Positions 31,419 through 42,244 are shown, counted from the stretch's first letter. The stretch: 64,000 nt of DNA from Lactobacillus crispatus (GCF_018987235.1 NZ_CP072197.1:310001-374000); one strand, 5' to 3'. Made by a program: numbers and translations. Notes: generated by a model not told the origin, from the letters alone.

Positions 31419-31703
31419 ATGAGCCGTAGTATTAAAAAAGGTCCTTTTGCTGATGCATCATTGTTAAAGAAGGTTGATGCACAAGCAGATGCAGATAAGA
31501 AGCAAGTTATTAAGACTTGGTCACGTCGTTCAACTATTTTCCCTTCCTTTGTAGGTTTGACTATAGCTGTTTACGATGGTAGAAAACATGTCCCAGTATA
31601 TGTAACTGAAGACATGGTTGGTCATAAGTTAGGTGAATTTGTTCCAACAAGAACTTTCCACGGACACAAATCCACTGATGATAAAGCCACAACACAAGCT
31701 TAG
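31419..31703 (+). CDS. rpsS: 30S ribosomal protein S19
   Basis: Head protein that forms a complex with S13 near the A site, 94 residues. It starts [19 protein letters not shown]; the rRNA-binding segment [17 protein letters not shown] follows and the tail ends [20 protein letters not shown]. Confidence 0.98.
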   Translation: MSRSIKKGPFADASLLKKVDAQADADKKQVIKTWSRRSTIFPSFVGLTIAVYDGRKHVPVYVTEDMVGHKLGEFVPTRTFHGHKSTDDKATTQA

Positions 31704-31722
31704 AGGAAGGAGAAACATCTAA

Positions 31723-32076
31723 ATGGCAGAACAAATTAGTTCAGCTAAGGCTGAAGCAAGAACTGTTCGCATCGCTCCAAGAAAAGCTCGTTTAGTCGTT
31801 GACTTAATTCGTGGCAAGAGCGTTGCTGAAGCATTAGCAATCTTGGAATTTACGCCTAGAGCTGCTTCCCCAATCGTTGAAAAAGTTTTGCGTTCAGCTA
31901 TTGCTAACGCAGAACATAACTACGATCTTGAAAGTGCAAACCTTTACGTATCAGAAGCTTATGTAAATGAAGGTGCAACTTTGAAGAGATTCCGCCCACG
32001 TGCTAAGGGTATGGCTTCTCCAATTAACAAGAGAACCAGTCACGTAGTTGTAGTAGTTTCAGAAAAGAACGATTAA
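31723..32076 (+). CDS. rplV: 50S ribosomal protein L22
   Basis: Its long beta-hairpin lines the exit tunnel opposite L4. The 117 residues include [20 protein letters not shown] and the hairpin tip [13 protein letters not shown], which is wild type at the positions where macrolide resistance changes are known. RBS GAAGGAGA. Confidence 0.97.
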   Translation: MAEQISSAKAEARTVRIAPRKARLVVDLIRGKSVAEALAILEFTPRAASPIVEKVLRSAIANAEHNYDLESANLYVSEAYVNEGATLKRFRPRAKGMASPINKRTSHVVVVVSEKND

Positions 32077-32089
32077 GGGAGGTATATTA

Positions 32090-32764
32090 ATGGGTCAAAA
32101 GATTAACCCAAACGGTTTTCGTCTCGGTGTTATCCGTGATTGGGAATCAAAATGGTATGCTGACAAGGGATACAAAGAAACTTTAAATGAAGACCTTCAA
32201 ATCAGAAAATTTATTTCAGAAAAGTTGAAGGATGCCTCAGTATCTACTGTTGAAATTGAACGTGCAGCTAACAGAATCAACATTTCAATTCATACTGCTA
32301 AGCCAGGTATGGTAATTGGTAAAGGTGGTTCTGAAGTTGAAGCTTTGAGAAAACAATTAAATGCTTTAACTGGTAAGCAAGTTCACATTAATATTGTTGA
32401 AATTAAGAAACCAGATCTTGATGCTAAGTTAGTAGCAGATAGTATTGCTCGTCAACTTGAAGCTCGTATTGCTTTCAGACGTGCTATGCGTCAAGCTACT
32501 CAAAGAGCTATGCGTGCTGGTGCCAAGGGTATTAAGGTTCAAACTTCAGGTCGTTTGAACGGTGCCGATATGGCAAGAAGAGAATGGCACACAGAAGGTC
32601 GTGTTCCATTACAAACTTTGAGAGCTGATATTGATTACGCTTGGGTAAATGCCTTCACTACTTATGGTGAAATTGGTGTTCAAGTTTGGATCAACCGTGG
32701 CGAAATCTTACCTACTCGTAAGAATAAGCCAGCTTCAAAGCCAGCGAAGGGAGGAAATAGATAA
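32090..32764 (+). CDS. rpsC: 30S ribosomal protein S3
   Basis: Forms the mRNA entry tunnel with S4 and S5. The 224 residues hold an N-terminal KH domain with the GxxG loop in [17 protein letters not shown] and a C-terminal domain with [21 protein letters not shown] lysine-rich tail ends in PAKGGNR. The stop overlaps the rplP start by one base. Confidence 0.98.
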   Translation: MGQKINPNGFRLGVIRDWESKWYADKGYKETLNEDLQIRKFISEKLKDASVSTVEIERAANRINISIHTAKPGMVIGKGGSEVEALRKQLNALTGKQVHINIVEIKKPDLDAKLVADSIARQLEARIAFRRAMRQATQRAMRAGAKGIKVQTSGRLNGADMARREWHTEGRVPLQTLRADIDYAWVNAFTTYGEIGVQVWINRGEILPTRKNKPASKPAKGGNR

Positions 32765-33204
32765 TGCCTTTAGTACCAAAGCGAGTAAAACACCGTCGTG
32801 AATTCCGTGGTAAGATGCGTGGTGCTGCTAAGGGTGGTAAATATATTGCCTTTGGTGAATATGGTCTTGAAGCCCTCGAATCACATTGGATTACTAACCG
32901 TCAAATCGAAGCAGCTCGTGTTGCTATGACTCGTTACATGAAACGTGGCGGTAAGGTTTGGATCAGAATTTTCCCTCAAAAGTCATACACTGCTAAAGGT
33001 GTTGGTGTACGTATGGGTTCAGGTAAAGGTGCACCAGCAGGTTGGGTAGCTGTAGTTAAGAGAGAAAAGATTATGTTCGAAATTGGTGGTGTTGATGAAG
33101 CAACTGCTCGTGAAGCTTTACGTCTTGCTTCAACTAAGTTACCAATTAAGACTAAGTTTGTAACTAGAAGTTCGGAAGTAGGTGGCGAATCTAATGAAGG
33201 CTAA
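32764..33204 (+). CDS. rplP: 50S ribosomal protein L16
   Basis: A-site tRNA contact protein, 146 residues. Diagnostic segments are [37 protein letters not shown] and [14 protein letters not shown]. It overlaps rpsC by one base at its start and rpmC by 11 bases at its end. Tight packing suggests coupled translation of S3-L16-L29. Confidence 0.98.
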   Translation: MPLVPKRVKHRREFRGKMRGAAKGGKYIAFGEYGLEALESHWITNRQIEAARVAMTRYMKRGGKVWIRIFPQKSYTAKGVGVRMGSGKGAPAGWVAVVKREKIMFEIGGVDEATAREALRLASTKLPIKTKFVTRSSEVGGESNEG

Positions 33205-33391
33205 AGATATCAGAGCATTAACCACTGATGAAATGTTAGAAAAAGAAAAGCAATACAAAGAAGAACTCTTCAATTTGCGTTTCCAACAAGCAACGGGTCA
33301 ATTAGAAAATACCGCTCGCTTGAGCAAAGTCCGCAAGAATATCGCCAGAATCAAGACTATTCTGAGCGAAAAAGCGTTAGAAAACAATTAA
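33194..33391 (+). CDS. rpmC: 50S ribosomal protein L29
   Basis: Small helical hairpin at the tunnel exit beside L23, 65 residues from the ATG at 33194 ([19 protein letters not shown]). A GTG at 33182 in the same frame would add four residues but has no RBS, while AGGTGG lies eight bases before the ATG. The gene begins inside the last codons of rplP. Confidence 0.96.
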   Translation: MKAKDIRALTTDEMLEKEKQYKEELFNLRFQQATGQLENTARLSKVRKNIARIKTILSEKALENN

Positions 33392-33409
33392 TGGAAGGGA
33401 GCTATTAAC

Positions 33410-33676
33410 TTGAGCGAAACAAACGAAAGAAATCGTCGTCACGTATACCAAGGTCGTGTAGTTTCTGATAAGATGGACAAGACTATCGTTGTAGTTGTTG
33501 ACACTTACAAGAACCACCCTGTTTACAACAAGCGTATTAGATATTCAAAGAAGTACTACGCACAAGACGAAAATAACGAAGCTAAAGTTGGCGATACTGT
33601 ACGTATCATGGAAACCCGTCCATTATCTCGTAAGAAGCGCTTCCGTTTAGTAAAGATTGTTAAGAAATCTGTTTAA
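33410..33676 (+). CDS. rpsQ: 30S ribosomal protein S17
   Basis: Primary 16S rRNA binding protein with an OB fold, 88 residues. Segments [20 protein letters not shown] and [19 protein letters not shown] are typical. TTG start behind GGAAGGGA. Confidence 0.97.
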   Translation: MSETNERNRRHVYQGRVVSDKMDKTIVVVVDTYKNHPVYNKRIRYSKKYYAQDENNEAKVGDTVRIMETRPLSRKKRFRLVKIVKKSV

Positions 33677-33707
33677 TTTGCGGATTTAGTGAGGGGAGGA
33701 TTACACA

Positions 33708-34076
33708 GTGATTCAAAACGAATCTCGTTTAAAGGTTGCTGATAACTCTGGTGCCAGAGAACTTTTAGTTATTAGAGTCTTAGGTGGTTCAAAGCGTAAG
33801 ACCGGTAACATTGGTGACATCGTAGTATGTACTGTTAAACAAGCAACACCAGGTGGCGTTGTCAAAAAAGGCGACGTTGTAAAAGCTGTTATTGTTAGAA
33901 CTAAATCAGGTGCACGTCGTGAAGATGGTTCATACATCAAGTTCGACGAAAATGCTGGCGTAATTATCAACGCAGACAAGAGCCCACGTGGTACTCGTAT
34001 CTTTGGGCCAGTTGCACGTGAGTTACGTGAGAACGACTTTATGAAGATCGTCTCTCTTGCTCCTGAAGTCTTATAA
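33708..34076 (+). CDS. rplN: 50S ribosomal protein L14
   Basis: Contacts L19 and helices at the subunit interface, 122 residues. It opens [20 protein letters not shown] and ends [23 protein letters not shown], the full family length. GTG start after GGGAGGA. First gene of what corresponds to the spc operon; no separate promoter is visible here, so S10 and spc seem fused into one unit. Confidence 0.98.
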   Translation: MIQNESRLKVADNSGARELLVIRVLGGSKRKTGNIGDIVVCTVKQATPGGVVKKGDVVKAVIVRTKSGARREDGSYIKFDENAGVIINADKSPRGTRIFGPVARELRENDFMKIVSLAPEVL

Positions 34077-34095
34077 TTGATAGTGAGGTGCACTG

Positions 34096-34332
34096 ATGTT
34101 CGTTAAAACTGGTGACAAAGTAAAAGTTATTGCCGGAAAAGATAAAGGTAAAGAAGGTACTGTTCTTTCTGTTAACGTTAAGAAAAACCGCGTAGTGGTT
34201 AAGGGCGTTAACAAGATTAAGAAGCACCAAAAGCCTTCACAAAGCAATGCTAATGGTGGTGTAGTTGAATCAGAAGGTTCAATTCACGCATCAAACGTTA
34301 AAGTAATTAGTAGTAAAAAAGAAGATAAGTAG
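34096..34332 (+). CDS. rplX: 50S ribosomal protein L24
   Basis: Assembly initiator protein with a KOW motif ([20 protein letters not shown]). At 78 residues it is shorter than the roughly 100 residues of many bacteria but of the usual lactobacillus length. RBS GTGAGGTG precedes the ATG. Confidence 0.97.
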   Translation: MFVKTGDKVKVIAGKDKGKEGTVLSVNVKKNRVVVKGVNKIKKHQKPSQSNANGGVVESEGSIHASNVKVISSKKEDK

Positions 34333-34346
34333 AAGGGAGGACACAC

Positions 34347-34889
34347 ATGGCAAGTTATTTAGCTAAGGAATACAACGAAAAGGTAGCTCCTGCATTAGAA
34401 GAAAAGTTTAACTACAAGTCATCTATGCAAGTACCTAAGATCGACAAGATTGTTTTAAACATGGGTGTTGGTGATGCAGTTTCTAACGCCAAGAACTTAG
34501 ATGAAGCAGTTGAAGAATTAACTTTGATCTCAGGTCAAAAGCCATTAATCACTAAGGCCAAGAAATCAATCGCTAACTTCCGTTTACGTGAAGGTATGTC
34601 TATCGGTGCTAAGGTAACTCTTAGAGGCGACAGAATGTACGATTTCTTGTACAAGTTAATCAATGTTTCTCTTCCACGTGTTCGTGACTTCCGTGGTGTA
34701 TCAACTCGTTCATTTGATGGTCGTGGTAACTACACTTTAGGTATTAAAGAACAATTGATTTTCCCAGAAATCGATTTTGATAAGGTAAACCGCACTAGAG
34801 GTTTAGATATTGTTATCGTAACTACTGCCAACACTGATGAAGAAGCTCGTGAACTTTTGACTCAATTTGGTATGCCGTTTGCAAGATAG
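34347..34889 (+). CDS. rplE: 50S ribosomal protein L5
   Basis: Holds 5S rRNA in the central protuberance. The 180 residues have the segments [38 protein letters not shown] and [32 protein letters not shown]. rpsN follows after 12 bases. Confidence 0.98.
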   Translation: MASYLAKEYNEKVAPALEEKFNYKSSMQVPKIDKIVLNMGVGDAVSNAKNLDEAVEELTLISGQKPLITKAKKSIANFRLREGMSIGAKVTLRGDRMYDFLYKLINVSLPRVRDFRGVSTRSFDGRGNYTLGIKEQLIFPEIDFDKVNRTRGLDIVIVTTANTDEEARELLTQFGMPFAR

Positions 34890-34901
34890 TGGAGGACATT
34901 A

Positions 34902-35087
34902 ATGGCTAAAACATCACAAAAAATCAAAAATCGTCGTCCTGCTAAGTTCTCTTCACGCGAATATACACGTTGCGAGAGATGTGGTCGTCCACACTCCGTA
35001 TACCGTAAATTCGGGTTATGCCGTATTTGCTTAAAGGAATTAGCACACAAGGGTCAAATCCCTGGTCTTAAAAAGGCTAGTTGGTAG
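34902..35087 (+). CDS. rpsN: 30S ribosomal protein S14, zinc-binding type
   Basis: Short (61-residue) C+ form with a complete zinc ribbon: Cys24, Cys27, Cys40 and Cys43. Many Firmicutes carry a second, zinc-free and longer S14 elsewhere for zinc shortage. This one is the housekeeping copy by position, between rplE and rpsH. Confidence 0.97.
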   Translation: MAKTSQKIKNRRPAKFSSREYTRCERCGRPHSVYRKFGLCRICLKELAHKGQIPGLKKASW

Positions 35088-35111
35088 TATACGGTTAGGA
35101 GGATAGCTTAA

Positions 35112-35510
35112 ATGGTCATGACAGATCCAATCGCAGATTACTTGACTAGAATCAGAAATGCCAACATGGCAAAACACGATTCAGTTGAAATTCCTGCATC
35201 AAACATTAAAAAGTCTATTTCAGAAATTTTGAAACGTGAAGGCTTCATCCGTGATTACGAAGTTGCAGATGATAACAAGCAAGGCGTTATCAAGGTATTC
35301 TTGAAATATGGTCCAAATGGAGAACGTGTTATCTCAGGTTTGAAGCGTATTTCTAAGCCAGGTCTTAGAAACTACGTTGGCGCTGAAGACTTACCTAAAG
35401 TTCTTAATGGCTTAGGCATTGCCATCGTTTCTACTTCTGCTGGTGTTATTACCGACAAGGAAGCAAGACAAAAGAACGTTGGCGGCGAAGTAATTGCCTA
35501 CATTTGGTAA
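35112..35510 (+). CDS. rpsH: 30S ribosomal protein S8
   Basis: Central-domain assembly protein, and in E. coli the repressor of the spc operon. The 132 residues have [20 protein letters not shown] at the start and [20 protein letters not shown] near the end. ATG at 35112 lies nine bases after AGGAGG; an in-frame ATG two codons later is less well spaced. Confidence 0.97.
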   Translation: MVMTDPIADYLTRIRNANMAKHDSVEIPASNIKKSISEILKREGFIRDYEVADDNKQGVIKVFLKYGPNGERVISGLKRISKPGLRNYVGAEDLPKVLNGLGIAIVSTSAGVITDKEARQKNVGGEVIAYIW

Positions 35511-35534
35511 TACTGACAGAAAGGAGAACAATCA

Positions 35535-36065
35535 ATGAGCCGAATCGGTTTAAAGACTATTGAAGTCCCTGACAGTGTCACTGTTACCAAGGAAGGCGAC
35601 AATATTACTGTTAAGGGCCCAAAGGGTGAATTAACTAGATACTTCGATCCAAAGATTAAGTTTGAACAAAAAGATGGTGAAATTAACTTTTCACGTTCAA
35701 GCGAAAGCGACAAAGCACTTCACGGTACTGAAAGAGCTAACTTAGCTTCAATGATCGAAGGTGTAGTTGACGGTTATAAGAAGACTTTGAAGTTAATCGG
35801 TGTTGGTTACCGTGCACAAGCACAAGGTAACAAGATTACTTTAAATGTTGGTTATTCACACCCAGTTGTATTGACTGCACCAGAAGGTGTTTCTGTAAAG
35901 GCAACTTCAGCAACTGATGTAGAAGTTGAAGGTGTTTCAAAGCAAGATGTTGGTCAATTTGCAGCTGAAATCCGTGCCGTACGTCCACCAGAACCTTATA
36001 AGGGTAAAGGTATTCGTTATGTTGATGAATACGTACGTCGCAAGGAAGGTAAGACTGGTAAGTAA
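35535..36065 (+). CDS. rplF: 50S ribosomal protein L6
   Basis: Binds near the sarcin-ricin loop, 176 residues. It contains two similar domains and the signature [32 protein letters not shown]. Confidence 0.97.
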   Translation: MSRIGLKTIEVPDSVTVTKEGDNITVKGPKGELTRYFDPKIKFEQKDGEINFSRSSESDKALHGTERANLASMIEGVVDGYKKTLKLIGVGYRAQAQGNKITLNVGYSHPVVLTAPEGVSVKATSATDVEVEGVSKQDVGQFAAEIRAVRPPEPYKGKGIRYVDEYVRRKEGKTGK

Positions 36066-36091
36066 TAAGTAGTTATTTTTGAGGTGAAATT

Positions 36092-36448
36092 GTGATTTCT
36101 AAACCAGATAAAAACAAGTTACGCTTAAAGCGTCATAGACGTATTCGTGGAAAAATTTCTGGTACTGCTGAGCGCCCACGCTTAAGCATTTTTCGTTCAA
36201 ATAAAAACATCTACGCTCAATTAATTGATGACGTAGCGGGTGTTACGCTTGCAAGCGCCTCAACTTTGGATGAAAATGTATCAGATGCAACTAAAGTAGA
36301 ACAAGCTGCTGCTGTAGGTAAGGCAATTGCTGAAGCTGCAAAGGCAAAGAACATTTCTACTGTTGTATTCGACAGAAGTGGTTACTTATACCACGGCCGT
36401 GTTCAAGCATTAGCTGATGCTGCTCGTGAAAACGGATTAGATTTCTAG
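36092..36448 (+). CDS. rplR: 50S ribosomal protein L18
   Basis: Binds 5S rRNA with L5. Its 118 residues start with a basic tail ([18 protein letters not shown]), then [20 protein letters not shown], and end [18 protein letters not shown] start after GAGGTGA. Confidence 0.97.
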   Translation: MISKPDKNKLRLKRHRRIRGKISGTAERPRLSIFRSNKNIYAQLIDDVAGVTLASASTLDENVSDATKVEQAAAVGKAIAEAAKAKNISTVVFDRSGYLYHGRVQALADAARENGLDF

Positions 36449-36465
36449 GAAAGGAGAATTAACAC

Positions 36466-36972
36466 ATGGCAAACCGCAATGATTCTCGTAACAATCGCAG
36501 AAACAAAGACGATATCGAAGATCAATTAGTCGCTGTCAACCGTATTACTAAGGTTGTTAAAGGTGGCCGTCGCATGAGATTTGCTGCTCTTGTTGTTGTT
36601 GGCGACAAGAAAGGCCGTGTAGGTTTTGGTACTGGTAAAGCTCAAGAAGTCCCAGAAGCAATCCGTAAGGCTGTAGAAGACGGTAAGAAGAAAATGATCA
36701 ATGTACCTAAAGTTGGTACTACTATTCCTCATGAAGTTATTGGTCACTACGGTTCAGGTAACATTTTATTTAAACCTGCTGAAGCTGGTTCTGGTGTTGC
36801 TGCTGGTGGTGCCGTACGTATCGTTATGGATATGGCTGGTATCTCAGACGTAACTTCAAAGTCACTTGGTTCAAACACTCCAATTAACGTTGTTCGTGCA
36901 ACTATCGATGGTTTGAAGAAGCTTAGAACTAGTGAAGAAGTTGCAAAACTTCGTCAACCTGAAAGAGCTTAA
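36466..36972 (+). CDS. rpsE: 30S ribosomal protein S5
   Basis: Helps decoding fidelity and mRNA unwinding at the entry pore. The 168 residues include [20 protein letters not shown], the conserved [19 protein letters not shown] and the C-terminal segment [30 protein letters not shown]. Confidence 0.97.
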   Translation: MANRNDSRNNRRNKDDIEDQLVAVNRITKVVKGGRRMRFAALVVVGDKKGRVGFGTGKAQEVPEAIRKAVEDGKKKMINVPKVGTTIPHEVIGHYGSGNILFKPAEAGSGVAAGGAVRIVMDMAGISDVTSKSLGSNTPINVVRATIDGLKKLRTSEEVAKLRQPERA

Positions 36973-36989
36973 GATTAGGGAGATCATAG

Positions 36990-37175
36990 ATGACTGATTT
37001 AAAGATTACTTTAATTAGAAGTGTTGCTCACCGTCTACCTCAACAAAGAAAGATCGTTAAAGCTCTTGGTTTAGGTAGAGTGGATAGTACTGTTGTTCTT
37101 CCAGACAACGCTGCTACTCGTGGTGCATTATTAAAGATTGCTCACTTAATCTCTGTTGAAGAGATTAACAAATAG
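36990..37175 (+). CDS. rpmD: 50S ribosomal protein L30
   Basis: Small 50S protein of 61 residues with the family pattern [20 protein letters not shown] and [30 protein letters not shown]. Present in most but not all bacteria. Confidence 0.95.
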   Translation: MTDLKITLIRSVAHRLPQQRKIVKALGLGRVDSTVVLPDNAATRGALLKIAHLISVEEINK

Positions 37176-37198
37176 AATATCAAGGAGGTGCCAAATTA

Positions 37199-37639
37199 AT
37201 GAAGCTTCATGAATTACATTCTGCTGAAGGCTCACGTCGCAATAGAAAACGTGTTGGTCGTGGTACTTCAAGTGGTTACGGTAAAACTTCAGGCCGTGGT
37301 CAAAAGGGTCAATTAGCTCGTCAAGGCGGTCATACTCGTTTAGGTTTTGAAGGTGGTCAAATGCCATTATTCAGAACTATGCCTAAGCGTGGTTTTAAGA
37401 ACATTAACCGCAAGGAATATGCAATTGTAAACTTAGATGATTTAAACAAGTTCGAAGACGGCAGTGAAGTAACTGTAGAATCACTTAAAGATAATGGCTT
37501 AGTAAAGAAAGAATTGTCAGGTGTTAAGTTACTTGGCAAGGGCGAATTAAAAGTTAAGTTAACTGTAAAGGTTAATAAAGTTTCCGCATCTGCTAAGCAA
37601 GCAGTTGAAGCCGCTGGCGGAACTGTTGAGGTGATCTAA
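37199..37639 (+). CDS. rplO: 50S ribosomal protein L15
   Basis: Late-assembly 50S protein, 146 residues. The Gly/Arg-rich N-terminal extension ([20 protein letters not shown]) winds into rRNA; the globular C-terminal domain ends [11 protein letters not shown]. The stop overlaps the secY start by one base, coupling the ribosome and translocon genes. Confidence 0.97.
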   Translation: MKLHELHSAEGSRRNRKRVGRGTSSGYGKTSGRGQKGQLARQGGHTRLGFEGGQMPLFRTMPKRGFKNINRKEYAIVNLDDLNKFEDGSEVTVESLKDNGLVKKELSGVKLLGKGELKVKLTVKVNKVSASAKQAVEAAGGTVEVI

Positions 37640-38934
37640 TGTTTTCGACCTTGAAGAACGCCTTCAAAGATAAAGAAATTAGAAATAAGCTCTATTTCAC
37701 GCTCTTTATTCTTTTGCTGTATCGGATCGGTGCAAACATTACCGTTCCCGGTGTTAATGCGAAGGCGATCACGCAGGTTGCGCAAACTGGTTTAGTTCCA
37801 ATGCTGGATACTGTATCTGGTGGTGGACTAGATAACTATTCAATATTTTCTTTGGGTGTTTCTCCTTATATTACGGCTCAGATTGTTATCCAGCTGCTAC
37901 AGATGGATATTGTTCCTACGTTAGTAGAATGGGGAAAACAAGGTGAAGTAGGTCGACGTAAAACAAATCAAGTAACTAGATATTTAGCATTAGTTGTTGC
38001 TTTTATCCAGAGTATTGGTATTACGTTAGGCTTTAACGCTTTAACTCAAATGGGTTTGGTAAAGAATCAAACACCACAGACTTATATAGAAATTGCTATT
38101 ATTATGACTGCTGGAACTATGTTATTAACATGGTTGGGTGATGAAATCACTGATAAGGGTCTAGGTAATGGTATCTCAGTAATTATTTTTGCTGGTATTA
38201 TTGCAAGACTACCAAGTGGTCTATGGCAAATTTATAAGGAAGAAATTATTAATAATAGTGCTAGTGATCGTTGGCAAGGCATTTTGTTCTTCATCGCGGT
38301 TATAGTTGCAATCCTTATCGTAACTCAATTTGTTACATGGGTTGAACAAGCTGATCGTCGTATTCCAATTCAATATACGAGAAGAGCGACGATGAGTGGT
38401 TCTGAAAGTTTTCTACCATTAAAGGTTAATGTATCTGGAGTTATTCCGGTTATTTTTGCCAGTTCATTTATTGTTACACCGGCAACGATTTTAATGGCCT
38501 TTCAAAGAACCCAGGGCGATCAACAATGGTTTAAAGTAATGAACCAAATCTTTAGCTTACAAACTACTCCTGGGGTAATTATCTACACTCTTTTAATTAT
38601 CTTATTTACATTCTTCTACGCTTTCGTACAGGTCAACCCTGAGAAGCTAGCAGAAAACTTACAAAAGCAGGGTGCTTATATTCCTAGTGTATGGCCAGGA
38701 AAAGATACTCAGGATTATATTTCAAAGATGTTGATGAAATTATCAACAGTAGGTTCATTATTCTTGGGCTTAGTTGCTTTACTGCCTCAATTGGCTACTA
38801 ACTTTTGGAATCTCCCAAGTTCCATTGGTTTAGGAGGAACAAGTCTTTTAATTGTGATTGGGGTTGTTCTCGAGTTATCTCGTCAAATTAACGGCTTGTT
38901 AATGAAGAGAGAATATGTTGGATTCATCAGATAG
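37639..38934 (+). CDS. secY: Protein translocase subunit SecY
   Basis: Channel of the Sec translocon in the cytoplasmic membrane. The 431 residues give ten hydrophobic helices. The plug/TM2 region is GGGLDNYSIFSLGVSPYITAQ, the cytoplasmic C5 loop has QVNPEKLAENLQKQGAYIPS, and C-terminal NGLLMKREYVGFIR is typical. The codon bias is weaker than in the flanking ribosomal genes. adk follows after ten bases. Confidence 0.98.
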   Translation: MFSTLKNAFKDKEIRNKLYFTLFILLLYRIGANITVPGVNAKAITQVAQTGLVPMLDTVSGGGLDNYSIFSLGVSPYITAQIVIQLLQMDIVPTLVEWGKQGEVGRRKTNQVTRYLALVVAFIQSIGITLGFNALTQMGLVKNQTPQTYIEIAIIMTAGTMLLTWLGDEITDKGLGNGISVIIFAGIIARLPSGLWQIYKEEIINNSASDRWQGILFFIAVIVAILIVTQFVTWVEQADRRIPIQYTRRATMSGSESFLPLKVNVSGVIPVIFASSFIVTPATILMAFQRTQGDQQWFKVMNQIFSLQTTPGVIIYTLLIILFTFFYAFVQVNPEKLAENLQKQGAYIPSVWPGKDTQDYISKMLMKLSTVGSLFLGLVALLPQLATNFWNLPSSIGLGGTSLLIVIGVVLELSRQINGLLMKREYVGFIR

Positions 38935-38944
38935 GAACGGATAA

Positions 38945-39601
38945 ATGATTAACTTAATTCTTTTAGGGTTACCAGGTGCTGGTAAAGGTACAGCATCAGA
39001 GCGAATCGTTGATAAATATCACTTAACTCATATTTCAACTGGGGATATGTTTAGGGAAGCAATGGCTAACAAGACGAAGGTTGGTCTTGAAGCTAAGAGT
39101 TATATCGATAAGGGTAATCTAGTACCCGATGAAGTTACTGCAAAGTTGGTTGAGGAACGTTTAAGTCAACCTGATATTAAAGAAGGTTTTATCTTAGATG
39201 GTTTTCCAAGAACCACTGTACAAGCAGAACTTTTAGATGGTATTACAAAACGTTTGGAGAAACCTTTAACAAATGTCATTGCGCTTGAAGTTGACGAAGA
39301 CACTTTGATTAAGCGTTTATCAGCAAGATACATGTGTAAAAATTGTGGAGCTACTTACAACAAGCTTTCCAAGCAGCCAAAAGTTGAGGGCACTTGTGAT
39401 CGCTGTGGTGGCCATGAATTTTATCAACGTGAAGATGATAAACCAGAAGTTGTTAAGAATCGTCTTGAAGTTAATGAAAAGATGAATGCACCTTTGAAGG
39501 ACTTTTATCAGAAGAAAGGCTTGCTCACTGTAATTAATGGTGAACAAACTCCAGAAAAAGTCTTTGAAGATATTGATGCGGTATTGAGTAATAATCAATA
39601 G
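38945..39601 (+). CDS. adk: Adenylate kinase
   Basis: Interconverts ATP + AMP and 2 ADP. The P-loop GLPGAGKGT lies at residues 8-16, AMP-binding residues are in STGDMFREA, and DGFPRT follows. The LID is the zinc-binding Gram-positive form with Cys131, Cys134, Cys151 and Cys154. The 218 residues are the usual long-form length. Located in the conserved secY-adk-infA order (map absent here, a common loss). Confidence 0.97.
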   Translation: MINLILLGLPGAGKGTASERIVDKYHLTHISTGDMFREAMANKTKVGLEAKSYIDKGNLVPDEVTAKLVEERLSQPDIKEGFILDGFPRTTVQAELLDGITKRLEKPLTNVIALEVDEDTLIKRLSARYMCKNCGATYNKLSKQPKVEGTCDRCGGHEFYQREDDKPEVVKNRLEVNEKMNAPLKDFYQKKGLLTVINGEQTPEKVFEDIDAVLSNNQ

Positions 39602-39610
39602 AAGAAAAAT

Positions 39611-39638
39611 TTGTATAATTTTTTATCCGTGTTATAAT
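39611..39638 (+). promoter_or_regulatory. Internal promoter before infA
   Basis: TTGTAT (39611-39616), 16-base spacer, TATAAT (39633-39638), in the 76-base gap between adk and infA. It could drive infA-rpmJ-rpsM-rpsK-rpoA-rplQ independently. Confidence 0.65.
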
Positions 39639-39676
39639 TTCAAAGTATATGACTGTTTAATTGCGGAGGAACAACT

Positions 39677-39898
39677 TTGGCAAAAGATGATGTCATTGAA
39701 GTAGAAGGTAAGGTAGTTGATACCTTACCTAATGCTATGTTTAAAGTTGAATTGGAAAATGGAGCCACAATTTTAGCACACGTTTCTGGTAAAATTAGGA
39801 TGCACTACATTCGTATTTTGCCGGGAGACCGTGTGACTGTGGAATTATCTCCATATGATTTAACTAAAGGTAGAATTACGTATCGGTTTATAAAGTAA
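39677..39898 (+). CDS. infA: Translation initiation factor IF-1
   Basis: OB-fold factor that occupies the A site during initiation; 73 residues with [20 protein letters not shown] and [23 protein letters not shown] start eight bases behind GCGGAGG. TTG is a start codon whose use depends on initiation factors, which makes it notable in infA itself. rpmJ follows after 16 bases. Confidence 0.97.
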   Translation: MAKDDVIEVEGKVVDTLPNAMFKVELENGATILAHVSGKIRMHYIRILPGDRVTVELSPYDLTKGRITYRFIK

Positions 39899-39914
39899 TA
39901 TAACGGAGGGAAAC

Positions 39915-40031
39915 ATGAAGGTTAGACCATCTGTTAAACCAATGTGTGAACATTGTAAAGTTATCAAGAGACATGGCCGTGTGATGGTAATTTGCTCAGC
40001 AAATCCAAAGCACAAGCAACGTCAAGGTTAG
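39915..40031 (+). CDS. rpmJ: 50S ribosomal protein L36
   Basis: Only 38 residues, [19 protein letters not shown] and onward to KHKQRQG. Zinc-ribbon ligands Cys11, Cys14, Cys27 and His33 mark the zinc-binding form. RBS CGGAGGG lies seven bases upstream. Conserved position between infA and rpsM. Confidence 0.97.
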   Translation: MKVRPSVKPMCEHCKVIKRHGRVMVICSANPKHKQRQG

Positions 40032-40051
40032 AAATAGAGGGGGTGTAGTTT

Positions 40052-40402
40052 ATGGCTCGTATTGCTGGTGTTGACTTACCAAGAGATAAAAGAATCGTTA
40101 TCGCTTTAACTTACATTTACGGTATCGGTGAAGCAACTGCCAAGAAAATTTGTGCTGATGCTGGAGTATCTGAAGATATTCGTTCAAAGGATTTAACTCC
40201 AGAAGATCAAGAAAAGCTTCGTGCTGAAGTTGACAAGTACCGTGTTGAAGGTGACTTACGTCGTGAAGTAAGCATGAACATTAAGCGTTTAGTTGATATT
40301 GGTTCTTACCGTGGTATTCGTCACCGCCGTGGACTTCCAGTTCGTGGCCAAAATACCAAGAACAATGCTCGTACTCGTAAGGGTACTAAGAGAAATCGTT
40401 AA
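40052..40402 (+). CDS. rpsM: 30S ribosomal protein S13
   Basis: Head protein making intersubunit bridges and P-site tRNA contacts. The 116 residues open [20 protein letters not shown] and end with the basic tail [30 protein letters not shown]. Confidence 0.98.
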   Translation: MARIAGVDLPRDKRIVIALTYIYGIGEATAKKICADAGVSEDIRSKDLTPEDQEKLRAEVDKYRVEGDLRREVSMNIKRLVDIGSYRGIRHRRGLPVRGQNTKNNARTRKGTKRNR

Positions 40403-40426
40403 TTTTATTTATAAGGAGGTTTATTG

Positions 40427-40816
40427 ATGCCTGCAAAGAAAACAGCACGTAAGCGTCGTGTGAAGAAGCATGTTGAAAGCGGTGTAGCACACATTCACTC
40501 AACGTTTAATAATACTTTAGTCATGATTACTGACGTTCAAGGTAATGCAGTTGCTTGGTCTTCAGCTGGTGCATTGGGCTTTAAGGGTAGTCGTAAGTCT
40601 ACTCCATTTGCAGCTCAAATGGCAGCTGAAGCAGCAGCTAAGAGTGCAATGGACCAAGGCATGAAACATGTAGAAGTTTCAGTTAAAGGTCCTGGTGCTG
40701 GTCGTGAATCTGCTATTAGATCACTTCAAGCAACTGGTCTTGAAATTACTGCAATTCGTGACGTTACGCCAGTTCCTCACAATGGTTCCAGACCACCAAA
40801 ACGTCGTCGTGTTTAA
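40427..40816 (+). CDS. rpsK: 30S ribosomal protein S11
   Basis: Platform protein by the mRNA exit site; 129 residues from the ATG at 40427 ([19 protein letters not shown]). A TTG three bases earlier is in frame, but the ATG is better spaced from AGGAGG. Signature [19 protein letters not shown]-terminus [12 protein letters not shown]. Confidence 0.97.
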   Translation: MPAKKTARKRRVKKHVESGVAHIHSTFNNTLVMITDVQGNAVAWSSAGALGFKGSRKSTPFAAQMAAEAAAKSAMDQGMKHVEVSVKGPGAGRESAIRSLQATGLEITAIRDVTPVPHNGSRPPKRRRV

Positions 40817-40861
40817 TTTTGTCCTTGATATAGGACGTAACGTTTTGAAAGGGGCCCAGTA

Positions 40862-41800
40862 ATGATTGAATTTGAAAAACCAAATATTACCGTTGTTGAA
40901 CAAGAAGATTCTTACGGTAAGTTTGTTGTTGAACCACTTGAGCGAGGCTTTGGTACTACTTTAGGTAATTCTTTAAGAAGAGTATTACTTACTTCTATTC
41001 CAGGTACTGGACTTGTTTATGTGCAAATTGATGGCGTTTTACACGAGTTCTCAACAGTTCCTGGCGTCAGAGAAGATGTAACCAAGATCATCTTGAACTT
41101 GAAGAAACTTGAATTAAAGTCTCTTTCAGATGAACAAAAGGTTATTGAATTGGACATTGAAGGTCCAGCCACAGTAACTGCTGATGATCTTAAAGTTGAT
41201 GCAGACGTTCAAGTCTTGAATCCGGATCAATATATTTGTACCATTGCTGAAGGTGGACACTTGCATATGGAACTTGCCGTAAAGAATGGTAGAGGTTATG
41301 TTGCTGCAAGTGACAATAAGAGTGATGACATGCCAATCGGAGTTATCCCAGTTGACTCTTTATTCTCACCAATTAAGAAGGTTAACTACCAAGTTGAATC
41401 AACTCGTGTTGGTAAGAGAGATGACTTTGATAAGCTCACTTTTGAGATTTGGACTGACGGTTCAATCAAGCCTAATGACGCCCTTAGTTTTGCTGCTAAA
41501 ATTTTAGTTGAACACTTTAAGGTATTTGAATCAGCAGATGCAAATGCTAAATTCAGCGAAGTAATGGTGGAAAAGGAAGACGATAAGAAGGAAAAGAAGC
41601 TTGAGATGACTATCGAAGAGCTTGACCTTTCTGTTCGTTCATATAACTGCCTGAAGCGTGCTGGCATTAATACTCTTCAAGAGTTAACTGACAAGACAGA
41701 ATCAGATATGATGCGTGTACGTAACTTAGGACGTAAATCATTGGAAGAAGTTAAAAATAAATTAACCGACTTAGGTCTTTCACTTCGTCAAGAAGACTAA
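40862..41800 (+). CDS. rpoA: RNA polymerase alpha subunit
   Basis: Assembles the core enzyme and contacts UP elements and activators. The 312 residues have an N-terminal dimerisation domain ([20 protein letters not shown]) and the C-terminal domain ([34 protein letters not shown]), joined by an acidic linker [10 protein letters not shown]. In the 45 bases before the gene there is a small hairpin GTCCT / AGGAC (40821-40836), and GGGGCCC overlaps the RBS. Confidence 0.98.
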   Translation: MIEFEKPNITVVEQEDSYGKFVVEPLERGFGTTLGNSLRRVLLTSIPGTGLVYVQIDGVLHEFSTVPGVREDVTKIILNLKKLELKSLSDEQKVIELDIEGPATVTADDLKVDADVQVLNPDQYICTIAEGGHLHMELAVKNGRGYVAASDNKSDDMPIGVIPVDSLFSPIKKVNYQVESTRVGKRDDFDKLTFEIWTDGSIKPNDALSFAAKILVEHFKVFESADANAKFSEVMVEKEDDKKEKKLEMTIEELDLSVRSYNCLKRAGINTLQELTDKTESDMMRVRNLGRKSLEEVKNKLTDLGLSLRQED

Positions 41801-41827
41801 GCTTAGGTGAATAAAGGAGGCAAATCC

Positions 41828-42211
41828 ATGGCATACCGTAAATTAGGTCGCGATAGTGCTCACAGAAAAGCAATGCTTAGAGAAATGACTACTCAATTAA
41901 TCATGAACGAACGCATTGTTACTACTGAAACTCGTGCTAAAGAAGTTCGTAAGACTGCCGAAAAGATGATCACTTTAGGTAAGCGCGGCGATTTAGCAGC
42001 TAGAAGAAAGGCTGCTGCATTTGTACGTGACGAAGTTGCAGATGTTCACGAAGAAAAAGATGCAGTTGTTGTTAAGTCAGCATTGCAAAAGCTTTTCAGT
42101 GATGTAGCACCTCGTTACAAGGACCGTAATGGTGGTTACACCAGAATTTTGAAGTTAGCCGTTCCTCGTAAGGGTGACGCTGCTCCAATGGTTATTCTTG
42201 AATTAGTTTAA
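41828..42211 (+). CDS. rplQ: 50S ribosomal protein L17
   Basis: Tunnel-exit protein, 127 residues from ATG 41828, seven bases after AAAGGAGG. A GTG at 41807 in frame lies before the RBS and is rejected. [20 protein letters not shown] is diagnostic. Last gene of the ribosomal cluster. Confidence 0.97.
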   Translation: MAYRKLGRDSAHRKAMLREMTTQLIMNERIVTTETRAKEVRKTAEKMITLGKRGDLAARRKAAAFVRDEVADVHEEKDAVVVKSALQKLFSDVAPRYKDRNGGYTRILKLAVPRKGDAAPMVILELV

Positions 42212-42226
42212 TTTAGAGTAACACAA

Positions 42227-42242
42227 CTTAATACGTATTAAG
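42227..42242 (+). repeat. Perfect 16-bp palindrome between rplQ and ecfA1
   Basis: CTTAATACGTATTAAG reads the same on both strands. It starts 15 bases after the rplQ stop and could be an operator for a dimeric repressor; no regulator is identified. Confidence 0.6.
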
Positions 42243-42244
42243 AA

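Noticed and set aside
33713..34093. 126-residue minus-strand frame over rplN
   Set aside because: Opposite-strand shadow of a highly conserved ribosomal gene.
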